From Streptomyces sp. JJ38 (GTDB taxonomy: Bacteria; Actinomycetota; Actinomycetes; Streptomycetales; Streptomycetaceae): a DNA stretch of 64,000 nt. Below are positions 20,261 to 29,808 of the stretch, piece by piece. Position numbers and translations under genes: made by a program. The notes beneath the pieces are model-generated. The model saw only the letters and a program-made list of their open reading frames with translations. It made no database searches and had not been told where the DNA came from. Numbering within the stretch: the stretch's first letter is position 1; each line of letters begins with the position of its first letter. The stretch spans positions 2,023 to 66,022 of the forward strand of contig NZ_JABLSI010000017.1 in NCBI RefSeq assembly GCF_019303475.1, given 5' to 3'.

Positions 20261-20464
20261 ATGGGTATGCAGGACGAGTTCAAGAACAAGACGCAGAACG
20301 CGAAGGACGCCGCGCAGCGCGCGAAGGAGGAGGCCCGACGACGGGCCGGCCGTGGCGGCGACCGCGAGGAGGAGCGCGGCCAGGACATGCAGGACCGTCT
20401 CCAGGAGGAGCGGGACCGGCTCGGCGAGCGGGCCGACGACGCGCGTGATCGCCTCGGCCACTGA
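20261..20464 (+). CDS. Small highly charged helical protein (CsbD-like), unknown function
   Basis: A 67-residue protein starting MGMQDEFKNKTQNAKDAAQ. It is almost entirely Asp, Glu, Lys, Arg, Ala and Gln, and is predicted to be one or two amphipathic helices. It resembles the small stress-related CsbD/YjbJ-type and LEA-like proteins in composition, but no signature is certain. The ATG at 20261 has GGAG about 9 nt upstream, and an in-frame ATG lies two codons later. It is followed by a strong terminator hairpin 36 bp after the stop, consistent with a real monocistronic gene. Confidence 0.7.
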   Translation: MGMQDEFKNKTQNAKDAAQRAKEEARRRAGRGGDREEERGQDMQDRLQEERDRLGERADDARDRLGH

Positions 20465-20499
20465 TCCGGTCGGCGACCGCCCGCCGACGCGGGCCCGAC

Positions 20500-20536
20500 G
20501 TCGGGGCGCACCCCCTCCCCGGGGGTGCGCCCCGAC
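20500..20536. terminator. Bidirectional terminator hairpin
   Basis: A perfect 16-bp stem (20500-20515 with 20521-20536, left arm GTCGGGGCGCACCCCC) and a 5-nt loop. It lies between the charged small protein and the convergent SDR gene. Confidence 0.8.
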
Positions 20537-20583
20537 TCATCTCCCCTCCGGCCCGCCCTGGGCGGGCCGTCGCGCGTCGCGTC

Positions 20584-21471
20584 TCAGACGCGTTCGCGCT
20601 CGTCGGCGGCACCCCCGGCGCCGACGAGTCCCGTGTGCCTGCTGCCGCGGGAGGCGAGCAGCTTCGGCTCGGCCTTGCGCATCTCCCGCCTGCCGCCGAT
20701 CCCGACGATGGTCGGCAGGGTGCCGCGGACCATCTGCATGCCGCGCAGCCACCACTGCCCGTAGACATGTGCGGACCGGCGCTCGACACCCGCGACGATC
20801 CGGTCCACGGCCGGCCCGAGCGGATAGGTCTTGTTCAGGGGCGGCGGCATGGAGTTGCGCCGCAGGTCGCGCATGAAGTCGTCCTCGTCCGCGCCCCGCA
20901 CCATGTCGGTGTCGGTCCAGCTCAGATAGCCGACGCCGACCCGCACGCCCCGGTGGCCGACCTCCGCGCGCAGGCTGTGCGCGAACCCCTCCACGCCCGA
21001 CTTGGACGCGCAGTAGGCCGTCATCATCGGCGCCGGGGTGATCGCGGCGAGCGAGGCGATCTGGAGGAAGTAGCCGCGGGACTCCGTCAGGACGGGCAGG
21101 AACGCCCGCGCGGTGACGGCCCCGCCGATGAGGTTGACCTCGATGACCCGGCGCCAGACGACGGGGTCGCTCTCCCCGAACGGACCGCCCATGGCGACCC
21201 CGGCGTTGGCGACGACGACGTCCACCTTGCCGAAGTGCTCCCTGACCTCGGCCGCCACCGTGGCCATCGCCTCGTGGTCGGTGACGTCGGCGTGCCAGTG
21301 CGCCGACTCCGTCGGCAGGGCGGCGCTCACCTTCTTCAGCGCGTCCGGCTCCAGGCCGACGAGCGCGATCTTCGCTCCCCGCGCCGCGAGCTTGCGGGCC
21401 AGCAGCTCGCCGACGCCGCGGGCGCCACCGGTCACCACCGCGACCTGGCCCTCCAGGTTCCAGCGCTTCAT
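20584..21471 (-). CDS. Short-chain dehydrogenase/reductase
   Basis: A 295-residue classical SDR with an extended C-terminus. The cofactor motif is TGGARGVG, the structural motif ANAGVA, and the active site comprises Ser in LQIASLAA with the YCASK pentad. It would oxidise an alcohol or reduce a ketone with NAD(P). It is the third gene of a coupled operon: its ATG overlaps the hydrolase stop (ATGA), with AAGGAGG 4 nt upstream. With a Baeyer-Villiger monooxygenase and an esterase-like hydrolase before it, it may oxidise the alcohol released from an ester. The extra C-terminal 45 residues are basic and possibly membrane-associated. Confidence 0.93.
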   Translation of the reverse strand: MKRWNLEGQVAVVTGGARGVGELLARKLAARGAKIALVGLEPDALKKVSAALPTESAHWHADVTDHEAMATVAAEVREHFGKVDVVVANAGVAMGGPFGESDPVVWRRVIEVNLIGGAVTARAFLPVLTESRGYFLQIASLAAITPAPMMTAYCASKSGVEGFAHSLRAEVGHRGVRVGVGYLSWTDTDMVRGADEDDFMRDLRRNSMPPPLNKTYPLGPAVDRIVAGVERRSAHVYGQWWLRGMQMVRGTLPTIVGIGGRREMRKAEPKLLASRGSRHTGLVGAGGAADERERV

Positions 21472-22421
21472 GCGTCCTCCTTCGTCCGGGGGGCCGCCGC
21501 GTCTCCGGCGGGCTTGAGATGGTCGGCGACCAGGCCGCGCAGGACGTCCGTCACCGAGGCCGGGTCCTCCAGCGGCGTCATGTGGCCGAGGCCCCGCTTC
21601 TCGTGGGCCCCCACGCACCGCGGCAGGTTGGCGACCAGCTCACGGGCGTTGGGCAGCGGGGTGAGCCGGTCGTGGGTGCCGGCCAGCACGGCCACCGGCA
21701 GGGTGAGCCGGGCGATCTGCGGGAAGAGGTCCAGGCTCTGGAGCACCCGGCCCCACCCCGCGCGCACCCGGCGGGGGCACGCGTGCACGATGCGGGCGGT
21801 GGCCTCGATCTGCTCCGCCGCCGCCGACGGGCCCATCGTGGCGTAGTGCAGCAGCCGACGGGTGACCGCCGAGACCGGGCCCAGCGGCGCCGACGAGTGG
21901 AGCAGCAGCCGGTGGGCGAAGCCGCGCGCCCGCGGCCCGCCGGGCGCCGGGATCACCCGGGCCCGTTCAGGCAGCCGCTGGGTTCCCGTGCTGCACAGGA
22001 AGGCGGCCGCCGCGTGCCGGGTCAGCGTGGGACGCCCGGCCGCGGCCACGATCGTCATGGCGCCCATGGAGTGCCCGCCGACGACGGCCCGTTCGCCCTG
22101 GGCCAGCACCGCCTCCAGGACGGCGCACAGGTCGTCGGCGAGGGCCTGTGTGCTGTACCGGCCGGGGGTGGCCGGGGACTTGCCGTGCCCGCGCTGGTCG
22201 TAGGCGACGACGCGCAGGCCGTCGGCCGTCAGGTTCCGGATCACCGGCGCCCAGAAGGCGGTGGAGCACGTCCAGCCGTGGGAGAGCACAACGGTGCGGC
22301 CGTCGGCCGGGCCGTGCTCCTCCACGTGCAGCCGGGCGCCGGTGCTGGAGGTCACCGTCCGGGTGGCCCTGGGCGTCGGCGGGGCGTAGGGGCCGGAGGC
22401 CGGGTGCGTGGTGTCGCTCAC
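21468..22421 (-). CDS. Alpha/beta-fold hydrolase
   Basis: A 317-residue alpha/beta hydrolase. The oxyanion segment is LSHGWTCSTAFW, the nucleophile elbow is GGHSMGAM, the acid is probably the Asp in LAGTHDRLTPL, and the catalytic His is in GLGHMTPLE. It is second in the operon: the GTG at 22421 overlaps the monooxygenase stop (GTGA), and its own stop overlaps the SDR start (ATGA). In this context it would cleave the ester or lactone made by the upstream enzyme. The N-terminal 25 residues are Pro/Thr-rich. Confidence 0.93.
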   Translation of the reverse strand: MSDTTHPASGPYAPPTPRATRTVTSSTGARLHVEEHGPADGRTVVLSHGWTCSTAFWAPVIRNLTADGLRVVAYDQRGHGKSPATPGRYSTQALADDLCAVLEAVLAQGERAVVGGHSMGAMTIVAAAGRPTLTRHAAAAFLCSTGTQRLPERARVIPAPGGPRARGFAHRLLLHSSAPLGPVSAVTRRLLHYATMGPSAAAEQIEATARIVHACPRRVRAGWGRVLQSLDLFPQIARLTLPVAVLAGTHDRLTPLPNARELVANLPRCVGAHEKRGLGHMTPLEDPASVTDVLRGLVADHLKPAGDAAAPRTKEDA

Positions 22422-24067
22422 GCGGCGGCCCCCTTCGCGGACGCGGACGGCGCTGCGGGCTTGGCAGCGGGCTCGCCCCCGGCCGTGGCCCCGGACCCGG
22501 CGCCCGACGTCGCGCCGGGCTGCGCGGCGGGCTTCCGGGTGGGCTTCCGGGTGGGCGCCGTCTCGTCGGGCGCCCCGGCGGTGGCCGGAGCCGCGCGGAG
22601 GACCGTGTACTCCTCCAGCCGCACCTCGCGCGTCGCCCGGCGGAACTCGGTGGTGGTGCCGGGCCAGACGGTCGTGTTGCGCCCGTTCGCGTCCAGGTAC
22701 CAGCTGTCGCAGCCGCCGGTGGTCCACACGGTGCGCTGCATCCGCTCCTGGATGCGGTGGCTCCAGGCGTGCACCGCGCTGCGCCTGGCGTCGAGCGCCA
22801 CGCGGCCACCGAGCGTGTCGAGTTGGCGCAGGTAGTCGACCATGTAGTTCAGCTGGGCCTCGATCATGAGGATCATCGAGCTGTTCCCGAGCCCGGTGTT
22901 GGGCCCGATGATCGTCAGGAAGTTGGGGAACCCGGCCGCGCTGGCCCCGCGCAGGGACTCCATGGAGCCGTTCCACTCCTCGGCGAGGGTCCGTCCGTCG
23001 GCGCCCTTGATCCGGTGGGCGATGGGCATGTCGGTGACGTGGAAGCCGGTGCCGAAGACCACGGCGTCGGCCTCGGTCTCGGTGCCGTCGCTCGCGACGA
23101 GCGTGTTGGGGCCCCGGAACTCCCGGAGCCCGGAGGCGACCAGGTCCACGTTGTCCTGGGCGAGCGCCGGGTAGTAGCTGTTGGACAGCAGAATGCGCTT
23201 GCAGCCGATGCGGTAGTCCGGCGTGAGCTGCTCGCGCAGCACCGGATCCTTGATCGCCCGCTTCATGTGGGCCAGGGCGAGCCTCTGCACGAGCCCGAGC
23301 TCGCCGGGGTGCTTGGTGAAGGCGCTCACCTGGAGTTCCCGGATGCCCCACAGCAGTTGGCGGCGCAGGTAGCGGGTGGCGGGCACCTTGGCGTGCAGCC
23401 AGCGCTCGGCACCGGTGATCTTCCGGTCCATGCGCGGCATGACCCAGGCCGGGGTGCGCTGGAAGAGGGTGAGCCGCCCGACGGTCGGCTGGACGGCCGG
23501 GACGATCTGGATGGCGGAGGCGCCGGTGCCGATCATCGCGACGCGCTTGCCCCGCAGGTCGTAGTCGTGGTCCCACTGCGCGGAGTGGAAGACCTTGCCC
23601 TGGAAGCCGTCGAGCCCCGGGATGTCGGGGATCTTCGGGTCGGAGAGCGGGCCGGTGGCGGAGACGACGACGTCGGCGGTGAGCGTGCCCCGGCTGGTGC
23701 GCACGACCCAGCGCAGCTCGTCGGCGTCCCACTCGGCCTGCTCGACCTCGTGGTGGAACCTGATGTGCGGACGCAGCCCGAAGGTGTCGGCGACGTGCTC
23801 CAGGTACGCCTGGATGTGCGCCTGCCCGGAGAAGTTGCGCGGCCAGTCGGGGTTGGGCGCGAAGGAGAAGGAGTACAGGTGCGAGGGGACGTCGCAGGCG
23901 CACCCGGGATAGGAGTTGTCGTGCCAGGTGCCGCCGACCGCACCGCGGCGTTCGAGGACGACGAAGTCCGTGATGCCCGCTCGGCGCAGTCGAACGGCGG
24001 CGCCCAGGCCGCCGAATCCGGAACCGATCACCGCCACCCGTACGTGCTCATGTTCGCGCTCGGCCAT
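22418..24067 (-). CDS. FAD-dependent Baeyer-Villiger-type monooxygenase
   Basis: A 549-residue flavoprotein with two dinucleotide folds, GSGFGGLG near the N-terminus for FAD and GTGASAIQ in the middle for NADPH. The Baeyer-Villiger fingerprint FxGxxxHxxxW is present as FQGKVFHSAQWDHD. Such enzymes insert oxygen next to a ketone to make esters or lactones. The last 65 residues are an Ala/Pro/Lys-rich tail with a repeated TRKPTRKP, unlike the compact family C-terminus. The ATG at 24067 has GGGAGGG 7 nt upstream. It is first of a three-gene operon and diverges from a MerR regulator. Confidence 0.93.
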   Translation of the reverse strand: MAEREHEHVRVAVIGSGFGGLGAAVRLRRAGITDFVVLERRGAVGGTWHDNSYPGCACDVPSHLYSFSFAPNPDWPRNFSGQAHIQAYLEHVADTFGLRPHIRFHHEVEQAEWDADELRWVVRTSRGTLTADVVVSATGPLSDPKIPDIPGLDGFQGKVFHSAQWDHDYDLRGKRVAMIGTGASAIQIVPAVQPTVGRLTLFQRTPAWVMPRMDRKITGAERWLHAKVPATRYLRRQLLWGIRELQVSAFTKHPGELGLVQRLALAHMKRAIKDPVLREQLTPDYRIGCKRILLSNSYYPALAQDNVDLVASGLREFRGPNTLVASDGTETEADAVVFGTGFHVTDMPIAHRIKGADGRTLAEEWNGSMESLRGASAAGFPNFLTIIGPNTGLGNSSMILMIEAQLNYMVDYLRQLDTLGGRVALDARRSAVHAWSHRIQERMQRTVWTTGGCDSWYLDANGRNTTVWPGTTTEFRRATREVRLEEYTVLRAAPATAGAPDETAPTRKPTRKPAAQPGATSGAGSGATAGGEPAAKPAAPSASAKGAAA

Positions 24068-24104
24068 GCCGCGCCCTCCCGGTCCGTACCGTTCGTTCAA
24101 CCGT

Positions 24105-24120
24105 GCCAGCAATCACTGGC
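24105..24120. promoter_or_regulatory. Palindrome between the monooxygenase operon and MerR gene, possible operator
   Basis: GCCAG-CAATCA-CTGGC, 5-bp arms with a 6-bp spacer, 38 bp upstream of the monooxygenase ATG. It is a candidate binding site for the divergent MerR protein or another regulator. Short palindromes are frequent in GC-rich DNA, so support is weak. Confidence 0.3.
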
Positions 24121-24273
24121 GCAGTCGCAGCGTAGAGGAGCGACCCCCGCCTGGATAGGGGTCGGGCGCAGAAAAGTTACCGGCGGTTGCACCCGCGTTC
24201 GCCCGGCGCCGCTCAAGGCCGGCCAGGGCCACCGGGGCCCGCCCGGCCCCGTCCCCTTCCCCGGCTGAGGTCA

Positions 24274-24279
24274 TAGGCT
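24274..24279 (+). promoter_or_regulatory. -10 box of a leaderless merR-family transcript
   Basis: TAGGCT followed by 6 nt and the GTG at 24286. No Shine-Dalgarno sequence lies within 12 nt of that GTG. It supports the long N-terminus of the regulator. Confidence 0.45.
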
Positions 24280-24285
24280 GGCCGG

Positions 24286-25200
24286 GTGGGGAACTCACAC
24301 GAGCGGCAGGACACGACCGACGACCGCGGCCGGACGCCGGACGCCACACCGGAGGCCACACCGGGCGCCCCGGCGGCGCATGACGGCCCGGGGGCCGACG
24401 GCACCCCGGCGGGACACGACGGCGTGGTGGGGCACGACGGCCCGGCGGCCGATACGGCGACGGGCACCGTGGGCGCGGAGCGCGAGTACCGGATGGCCGA
24501 GCTGGCCGAGGCCGCCGGGATCACCGTGCGCACCGTGCGCTTCTACCGCGAGCGCGGGCTGCTCCCGCCGCCGCGCCGCGAGGGCCGGATCGCCTGGTAC
24601 AACGAGCACCACCTCGCCCGGCTCCGCACGATCGGCGCACTGCTGGCCCGGGGGCACACCCTCGGCGGCATCACCGAGCTGCTCACCGCCTTCGAGAAGG
24701 GTCGCGACTCCCATCAGGCCGCCGAACTCCTGGGCTTCGAACCGGCGTTGACGGCTCCCTTCTCCGAGGAGGTCCCCGTCCGCCTCACCCCCGAGGAACT
24801 GGCCGAGTACTTCCCCGGCGAGGCCACCCCGGACAACCTCTCCGACTCCATCGAGCTGGGCTACCTGGCCGTCGACGGCGACGAGATCGTCCACATCAGC
24901 CGCCGCCTGCTCGACGCCTCGGCCGCCCTCGTCCGCGAGGGCATCCCGCTGGCCGAGGTGCTGGCCGGGGCCCGCGAGGTCCGCGCGCACGTCGAGGCCA
25001 TCTCCGCCGTCTTCGCGGGCGTCCTCACCGAGCACCTGCTCAGCGGCGACCGGCACGCCGAGGACGTCGCCACCGCCGTGGACCGGCTGCGCCCCTACGC
25101 GAAGCACATCGTCGACGCGGAGCTCTCCATGGCCCTCGACCGCGGGGTGCGCAGCAGGTTCGACGCCTGGCTCGCGGCCCGGGAGAAGCCCGACGCCTGA
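24286..25200 (+). CDS. MerR-family transcriptional regulator
   Basis: A 304-residue regulator. The first 65 residues are a low-complexity Pro/Ala/Gly/Asp segment. The winged-helix DNA-binding domain follows (about 68-135) with YRMAELAEAAGITVRTVRFY and RIAWYNEHHLARL. The C-terminal 170 residues are helical with no metal-binding cysteines, so an organic effector is more likely than a metal. It diverges from the monooxygenase-hydrolase-SDR operon, its most obvious target. The GTG at 24286 is supported by a leaderless -10 box; if the disordered segment is not translated, the ATG at 24493 would be the alternative. Confidence 0.9.
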   Translation: MGNSHERQDTTDDRGRTPDATPEATPGAPAAHDGPGADGTPAGHDGVVGHDGPAADTATGTVGAEREYRMAELAEAAGITVRTVRFYRERGLLPPPRREGRIAWYNEHHLARLRTIGALLARGHTLGGITELLTAFEKGRDSHQAAELLGFEPALTAPFSEEVPVRLTPEELAEYFPGEATPDNLSDSIELGYLAVDGDEIVHISRRLLDASAALVREGIPLAEVLAGAREVRAHVEAISAVFAGVLTEHLLSGDRHAEDVATAVDRLRPYAKHIVDAELSMALDRGVRSRFDAWLAAREKPDA

Positions 25201-25223
25201 GGAACGCCGGACACGCCGCGCCC

Positions 25224-25294
25224 GTCAGGGGCGTGGGGAACTGCGCGAACGGCCACGGGGTGCCCGCAGCCTCCCACGCACAGACGGGGGCACC
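25224..25294. repeat. Streptomyces-type intergenic repeat/hairpin region
   Basis: The string CAGGGGCGTGGGGAACTGCG with the following GCGAACGGCCACG resembles an intergenic sequence that recurs in many Streptomyces genomes. It overlaps a possible stem (GGGTGCCC near 25258 with GGGCACCC near 25287). It lies between the convergent merR and exonuclease genes and may act in termination. Copy number cannot be judged from one window. Confidence 0.4.
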
Positions 25295-25377
25295 CGCGCC
25301 CACACGGCCTCCGGCGCGGCGGCAATGAGCCGGCGCAGCCCCCGGGCGGGGTTGTCGGCCCACCGGGTGGGCGGCCC

Positions 25378-26181
25378 TCAGCGCTCGAAGACCGCCGTGA
25401 CCGGAGCGTGGTCCGACCAGCGCTCGGCGTGGCTCGCCGCACGCTCGACGTACGCCTTCACGCAGCGGGAGGCGAGCCCCTCCGTCGCGGCGATGAGGTC
25501 GATGCGCCAGCCACTGTCGTTGTCGAAGGCCCGCCCCCGGTAGGACCACCACGAGTAGGGGCCGGCCTGCTCCGGGTGCTGCTGCCGGACGACGTCGACG
25601 AAGCCGCCGTCCGCCGGGTCGAGCACGCGGCCCAGCCACTCCCGCTCCTCGGGCAGGAACCCGGCGTTCCTGCGGTTGGCCTTCCAGTTCTTGAGGTCGG
25701 CCTCCTGGTGGGCGATGTTCCAGTCGCCGCAGACCAGCGCCTCCCGGCCGGCCGCGGCGGAGCGCTCGCGCAGCTCCTTGAGGTAGGGCAGGAAGGCGGC
25801 CATGAACCGTTCCTTCTCCTCCTGCCGCTCGGTGCCGACCTCACCGGAGGGCAGGTACAGGCTCCCCACGGTGACGCCCGGCAGGTCGACCTCGACGTAC
25901 CGGCCCGCGGTGTCGAACTCGGACACGCCGAAGCCGATCCGTACCGCGTCGGGTTCCCGCCGTGTGAGAACCGCCACACCGGCCCGGCCCTTGGCGGCCG
26001 CCGGGGCCCACTGCGCGTGCCAGCCCCGCGGGGCCCGCACCTCCTCCGTGAGCTGCGCGGGCTCGGCGCGGACCTCCTGGAGGCACACCACGTCCGCCTC
26101 GGAATCCTCCAGCCAGGGCAGATACCCTTTCTTGGCCGCCGCCCGCAGACCGTTGACGTTCGCAGTCGAAATCCTGAGCAT
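25378..26181 (-). CDS. xth: Exodeoxyribonuclease III (AP endonuclease family)
   Basis: A 267-residue enzyme of the exonuclease III/endonuclease-exonuclease-phosphatase fold. It would cut at abasic sites and remove 3' blocks during base excision repair. Visible active-site segments are TANVNGLRAAAKKG, the metal ligand Glu in CLQEVRAE, GDWNIAH, and the terminal SDHAPVTA with the catalytic Asp-His. The start is placed at the ATG at 26181 because TACCCT lies exactly 6 nt upstream, the leaderless pattern used by neighbours; a GTG one codon earlier is the alternative. It diverges from a GNAT gene across 41 bp. Confidence 0.94.
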   Translation of the reverse strand: MLRISTANVNGLRAAAKKGYLPWLEDSEADVVCLQEVRAEPAQLTEEVRAPRGWHAQWAPAAAKGRAGVAVLTRREPDAVRIGFGVSEFDTAGRYVEVDLPGVTVGSLYLPSGEVGTERQEEKERFMAAFLPYLKELRERSAAAGREALVCGDWNIAHQEADLKNWKANRRNAGFLPEEREWLGRVLDPADGGFVDVVRQQHPEQAGPYSWWSYRGRAFDNDSGWRIDLIAATEGLASRCVKAYVERAASHAERWSDHAPVTAVFER

Positions 26182-26187
26182 CACGGC

Positions 26188-26193
26188 AGGGTA
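26188..26193 (-). promoter_or_regulatory. -10 box of a leaderless exonuclease III transcript
   Basis: TACCCT on the minus strand, then 6 nt, then ATG at 26181. No Shine-Dalgarno sequence is present. It favours ATG 26181 over GTG 26184. Confidence 0.45.
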
Positions 26194-26209
26194 CCGACAT
26201 TTCCTTCCT

Positions 26210-26215
26210 TAGGAT
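26210..26215 (+). promoter_or_regulatory. -10 box of a leaderless GNAT-gene transcript
   Basis: TAGGAT followed by 7 nt and the ATG at 26223. The AGGA inside the box could alternatively serve as a ribosome-binding site, so this case is ambiguous. Confidence 0.4.
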
Positions 26216-26222
26216 TTCCGGT

Positions 26223-26680
26223 ATGCACACGGCCCGGATACGTTACGACGACCCCGACGCGCGGCGTCTGGAGGCGGAGGTCCAGCAGGAGTACGTCCTC
26301 CGCTACGGCGATGAGGAGGGCGACGCCACACCGCTGGACCCGGAGATGTTCGAGCCCCCGCGCGGGCTGTACCTGATGGTCTACGACGACGCGGGCGTGC
26401 CCGTCGCCACCGGCGCCTGGCGGGCCATGGACCGCGACGGCGAGGGCTACCAGGACGGGGACGCCGAGATCAAGCGGATGTACGTCGTCCCCGCCGCGCG
26501 CGGGCAGGGCCTGGCCCGCAAGATCCTCGCCCAGCTCGAAGCCGACGCCCGGGCGGCCGGGCGGGCCCGGATGGTGCTGGAGACCGGCGACAAGCAGCCG
26601 GAGGCCATCGCACTCTACGAGTCCGAGGGCTACGAGCCGTGCTCCAAGTTCGGCTACTACCGCAACGAGCCGGAGAGCCG

Positions 26681-26708
<28 letters not shown>
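26223..26708 (+). CDS. GNAT-family N-acetyltransferase
   Basis: A 161-residue acetyl-CoA-dependent acetyltransferase. The acetyl-CoA loop appears as VVPAARGQGLARKIL, preceded by the strand AEIKRMYV and followed by VLETGDKQPEAIALYESEGY, the usual motif A/B arrangement. Substrate unknown. The next gene, a Baeyer-Villiger-type monooxygenase, starts within the last codons of this gene, so the two are probably co-translated. Confidence 0.9.
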
Positions 26709-28194
<1,486 letters not shown>

Positions 28195-28213
<19 letters not shown>

Positions 28214-28234
28214 CGCGCACGGCCGACGCGCGGG
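28195..28234. repeat. 14-bp direct repeat across the monooxygenase stop
   Basis: GGCCGACGCGCGGG occurs at 28195-28208, inside the last codons, and again at 28221-28234, after the stop. It is probably a small local duplication with no known role. Confidence 0.5.
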
Positions 28235-28382
28235 ACGGCACGCACCGCTGACCTGCCTGACGGTCCCGTCCGCCTGCCCCCCGGTCAGGCGCCGGGCGGC
28301 CCCGGGAATCCGCTCAGCGGTGCATCGGACTTCTTTTCGGCCGCCCGGCGCGGCACGATGGCCGCCATGGAGAGGGACCGGT

Positions 28383-29732
28383 ATGGGCGGTGAAGGTGAA
28401 CCCCGCTGGGCGGCGTTCGGTCGGCGGCTGCGGTACTGGCGCTCGCGCTCCGGGCTGACCCAGGCCCAGCTCGGCTCGCTGCTGGGCTACCACCACAGCC
28501 ACATCAGCAAGATGGAGCGGGGCTTTCGCGGGCCGCCGCCCCGGTTCCCCGAGGCCGCCGACGAACTCCTGCGGAGCGGAGGGGAGCTGACGGCCCTGTG
28601 GGAGCGCTCCAGCGGCGCCTCCTCCCCGCTCCTGCCCTACCCCGTCCCCGCCGTGGACGGCCAGCCCGCGCGGGTCACACCGGAGCTGCTGGCCAACTGG
28701 CCGTCGTCCCTTCCCGCCAACGGGCTGCCCTGCCCCCTGCACGACACCGCCGGGTGCGCCGTCCCGCCGCCCGGCCACGTCCTCGCGCCCGGCCGCGCGC
28801 TGCCGGTGGACACGGACGGGGTGCACGGCCTCGCCGCGTTGCTGGCCGCCTTCGAGGGCATGGCGGTCGGCCGCATCCGGGTGGACTGCGCCCCCGTCGA
28901 GCGGACGCTGCGGGCCCTGGTCGAGCGGTCGGAGCAGGTGGCCGCCCGCTCCGCGCCTCCGCTGCTGCGGCTCGCCGCACGCTACGCCCAACTCGCGGGC
29001 TGGCTGCGCGTACTGCACGACCAGCACGGGCTGGCCATGTCCTGGTACGGCCACGGGCTGCGCTGGGCCGACTTCTCGGGCGACGCGACGGCCAAGGTCG
29101 CCCTGCTCTTCGACATGGCCATGGTGGCCCGGATCGAGCGGGACCGCGACGCCGTCCACTCCTACGCCGCCGCCCTCGAACAGGCGGCCCCGGGCCGCCG
29201 CTGGGTCGCGACGATGGCCTCCCTCTACCGGGCGCGCGGAGACGCGCTGCGGGGCTCGCTCGGCGACGTCGAACGACACATCGCCCGGGCCCGAGAGCTC
29301 CTGGACGGCCTCGGTGAACGCGACCGCGCCGAGGCCCCGTGGCTGGTGGGCCCGCAGGGCGTGATGAGGCTGGAGTCCAGCGCGGCCGGGGCACTGCGGG
29401 ACGTCGCCGCCCGGGCCCAGGACCCCCGCGCCGCCCACCGTGCCGTGGCCGCCAGTCGCGCCGCCCTGTGCGCCCTGCCCGCCCACATGCGCCCCACCCG
29501 GACGCTGCTCACCCTGCGGCTGGCCGACGCCCACGCCTGCGCCGGGGACCCGGAGGCGGCGGTGGCGGCCGCGTACGAGGTCCTCGACGACGCGCTGGCC
29601 GCCCCGCGCACCACCATCGTGCGGGAACTGGGCGGCCTGCAGGCCAGATTGACCGCCGACACCGACTGGGCCGGGACGGCGGCGGCCCGGCACTTCCAGG
29701 AGCGGCTCCGCGCCACCCTGCCCTCCCCCTGA
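28383..29732 (+). CDS. XRE-family regulator with helical repeat C-terminus
   Basis: A 449-residue regulator. The helix-turn-helix lies at about residues 12-65, with GLTQAQLGSLLGYHHSHISK recognisable as the XRE core. The remaining 380 residues are Ala/Arg/Leu-rich helices resembling a TPR-like sensor domain, a common layout for Streptomyces pleiotropic or developmental regulators. The ATG at 28383 has a purine-rich GAGAGGGA upstream. It lies between the second monooxygenase and a secreted protease, convergent with the latter. Target genes are unknown; the polyketide cluster nearby is one possibility, not shown by sequence. Confidence 0.88.
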   Translation: MGGEGEPRWAAFGRRLRYWRSRSGLTQAQLGSLLGYHHSHISKMERGFRGPPPRFPEAADELLRSGGELTALWERSSGASSPLLPYPVPAVDGQPARVTPELLANWPSSLPANGLPCPLHDTAGCAVPPPGHVLAPGRALPVDTDGVHGLAALLAAFEGMAVGRIRVDCAPVERTLRALVERSEQVAARSAPPLLRLAARYAQLAGWLRVLHDQHGLAMSWYGHGLRWADFSGDATAKVALLFDMAMVARIERDRDAVHSYAAALEQAAPGRRWVATMASLYRARGDALRGSLGDVERHIARARELLDGLGERDRAEAPWLVGPQGVMRLESSAAGALRDVAARAQDPRAAHRAVAASRAALCALPAHMRPTRTLLTLRLADAHACAGDPEAAVAAAYEVLDDALAAPRTTIVRELGGLQARLTADTDWAGTAAARHFQERLRATLPSP

Positions 29733-29762
29733 GCGGACCGGCCCACCGCGGCCGGTCGCGTC

Positions 29763-29796
29763 CCGGCCGGACCCGGGGAGGAGTGGGTCCGGCCGG
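29763..29796. terminator. Bidirectional terminator hairpin
   Basis: A 12-bp perfect stem (CCGGCCGGACCC at 29763-29774 with its complement at 29785-29796) and a 10-nt loop. It lies between the convergent XRE regulator and secreted protease. Confidence 0.7.
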
Positions 29797-29808
29797 AACG
29801 CCCGAGGG

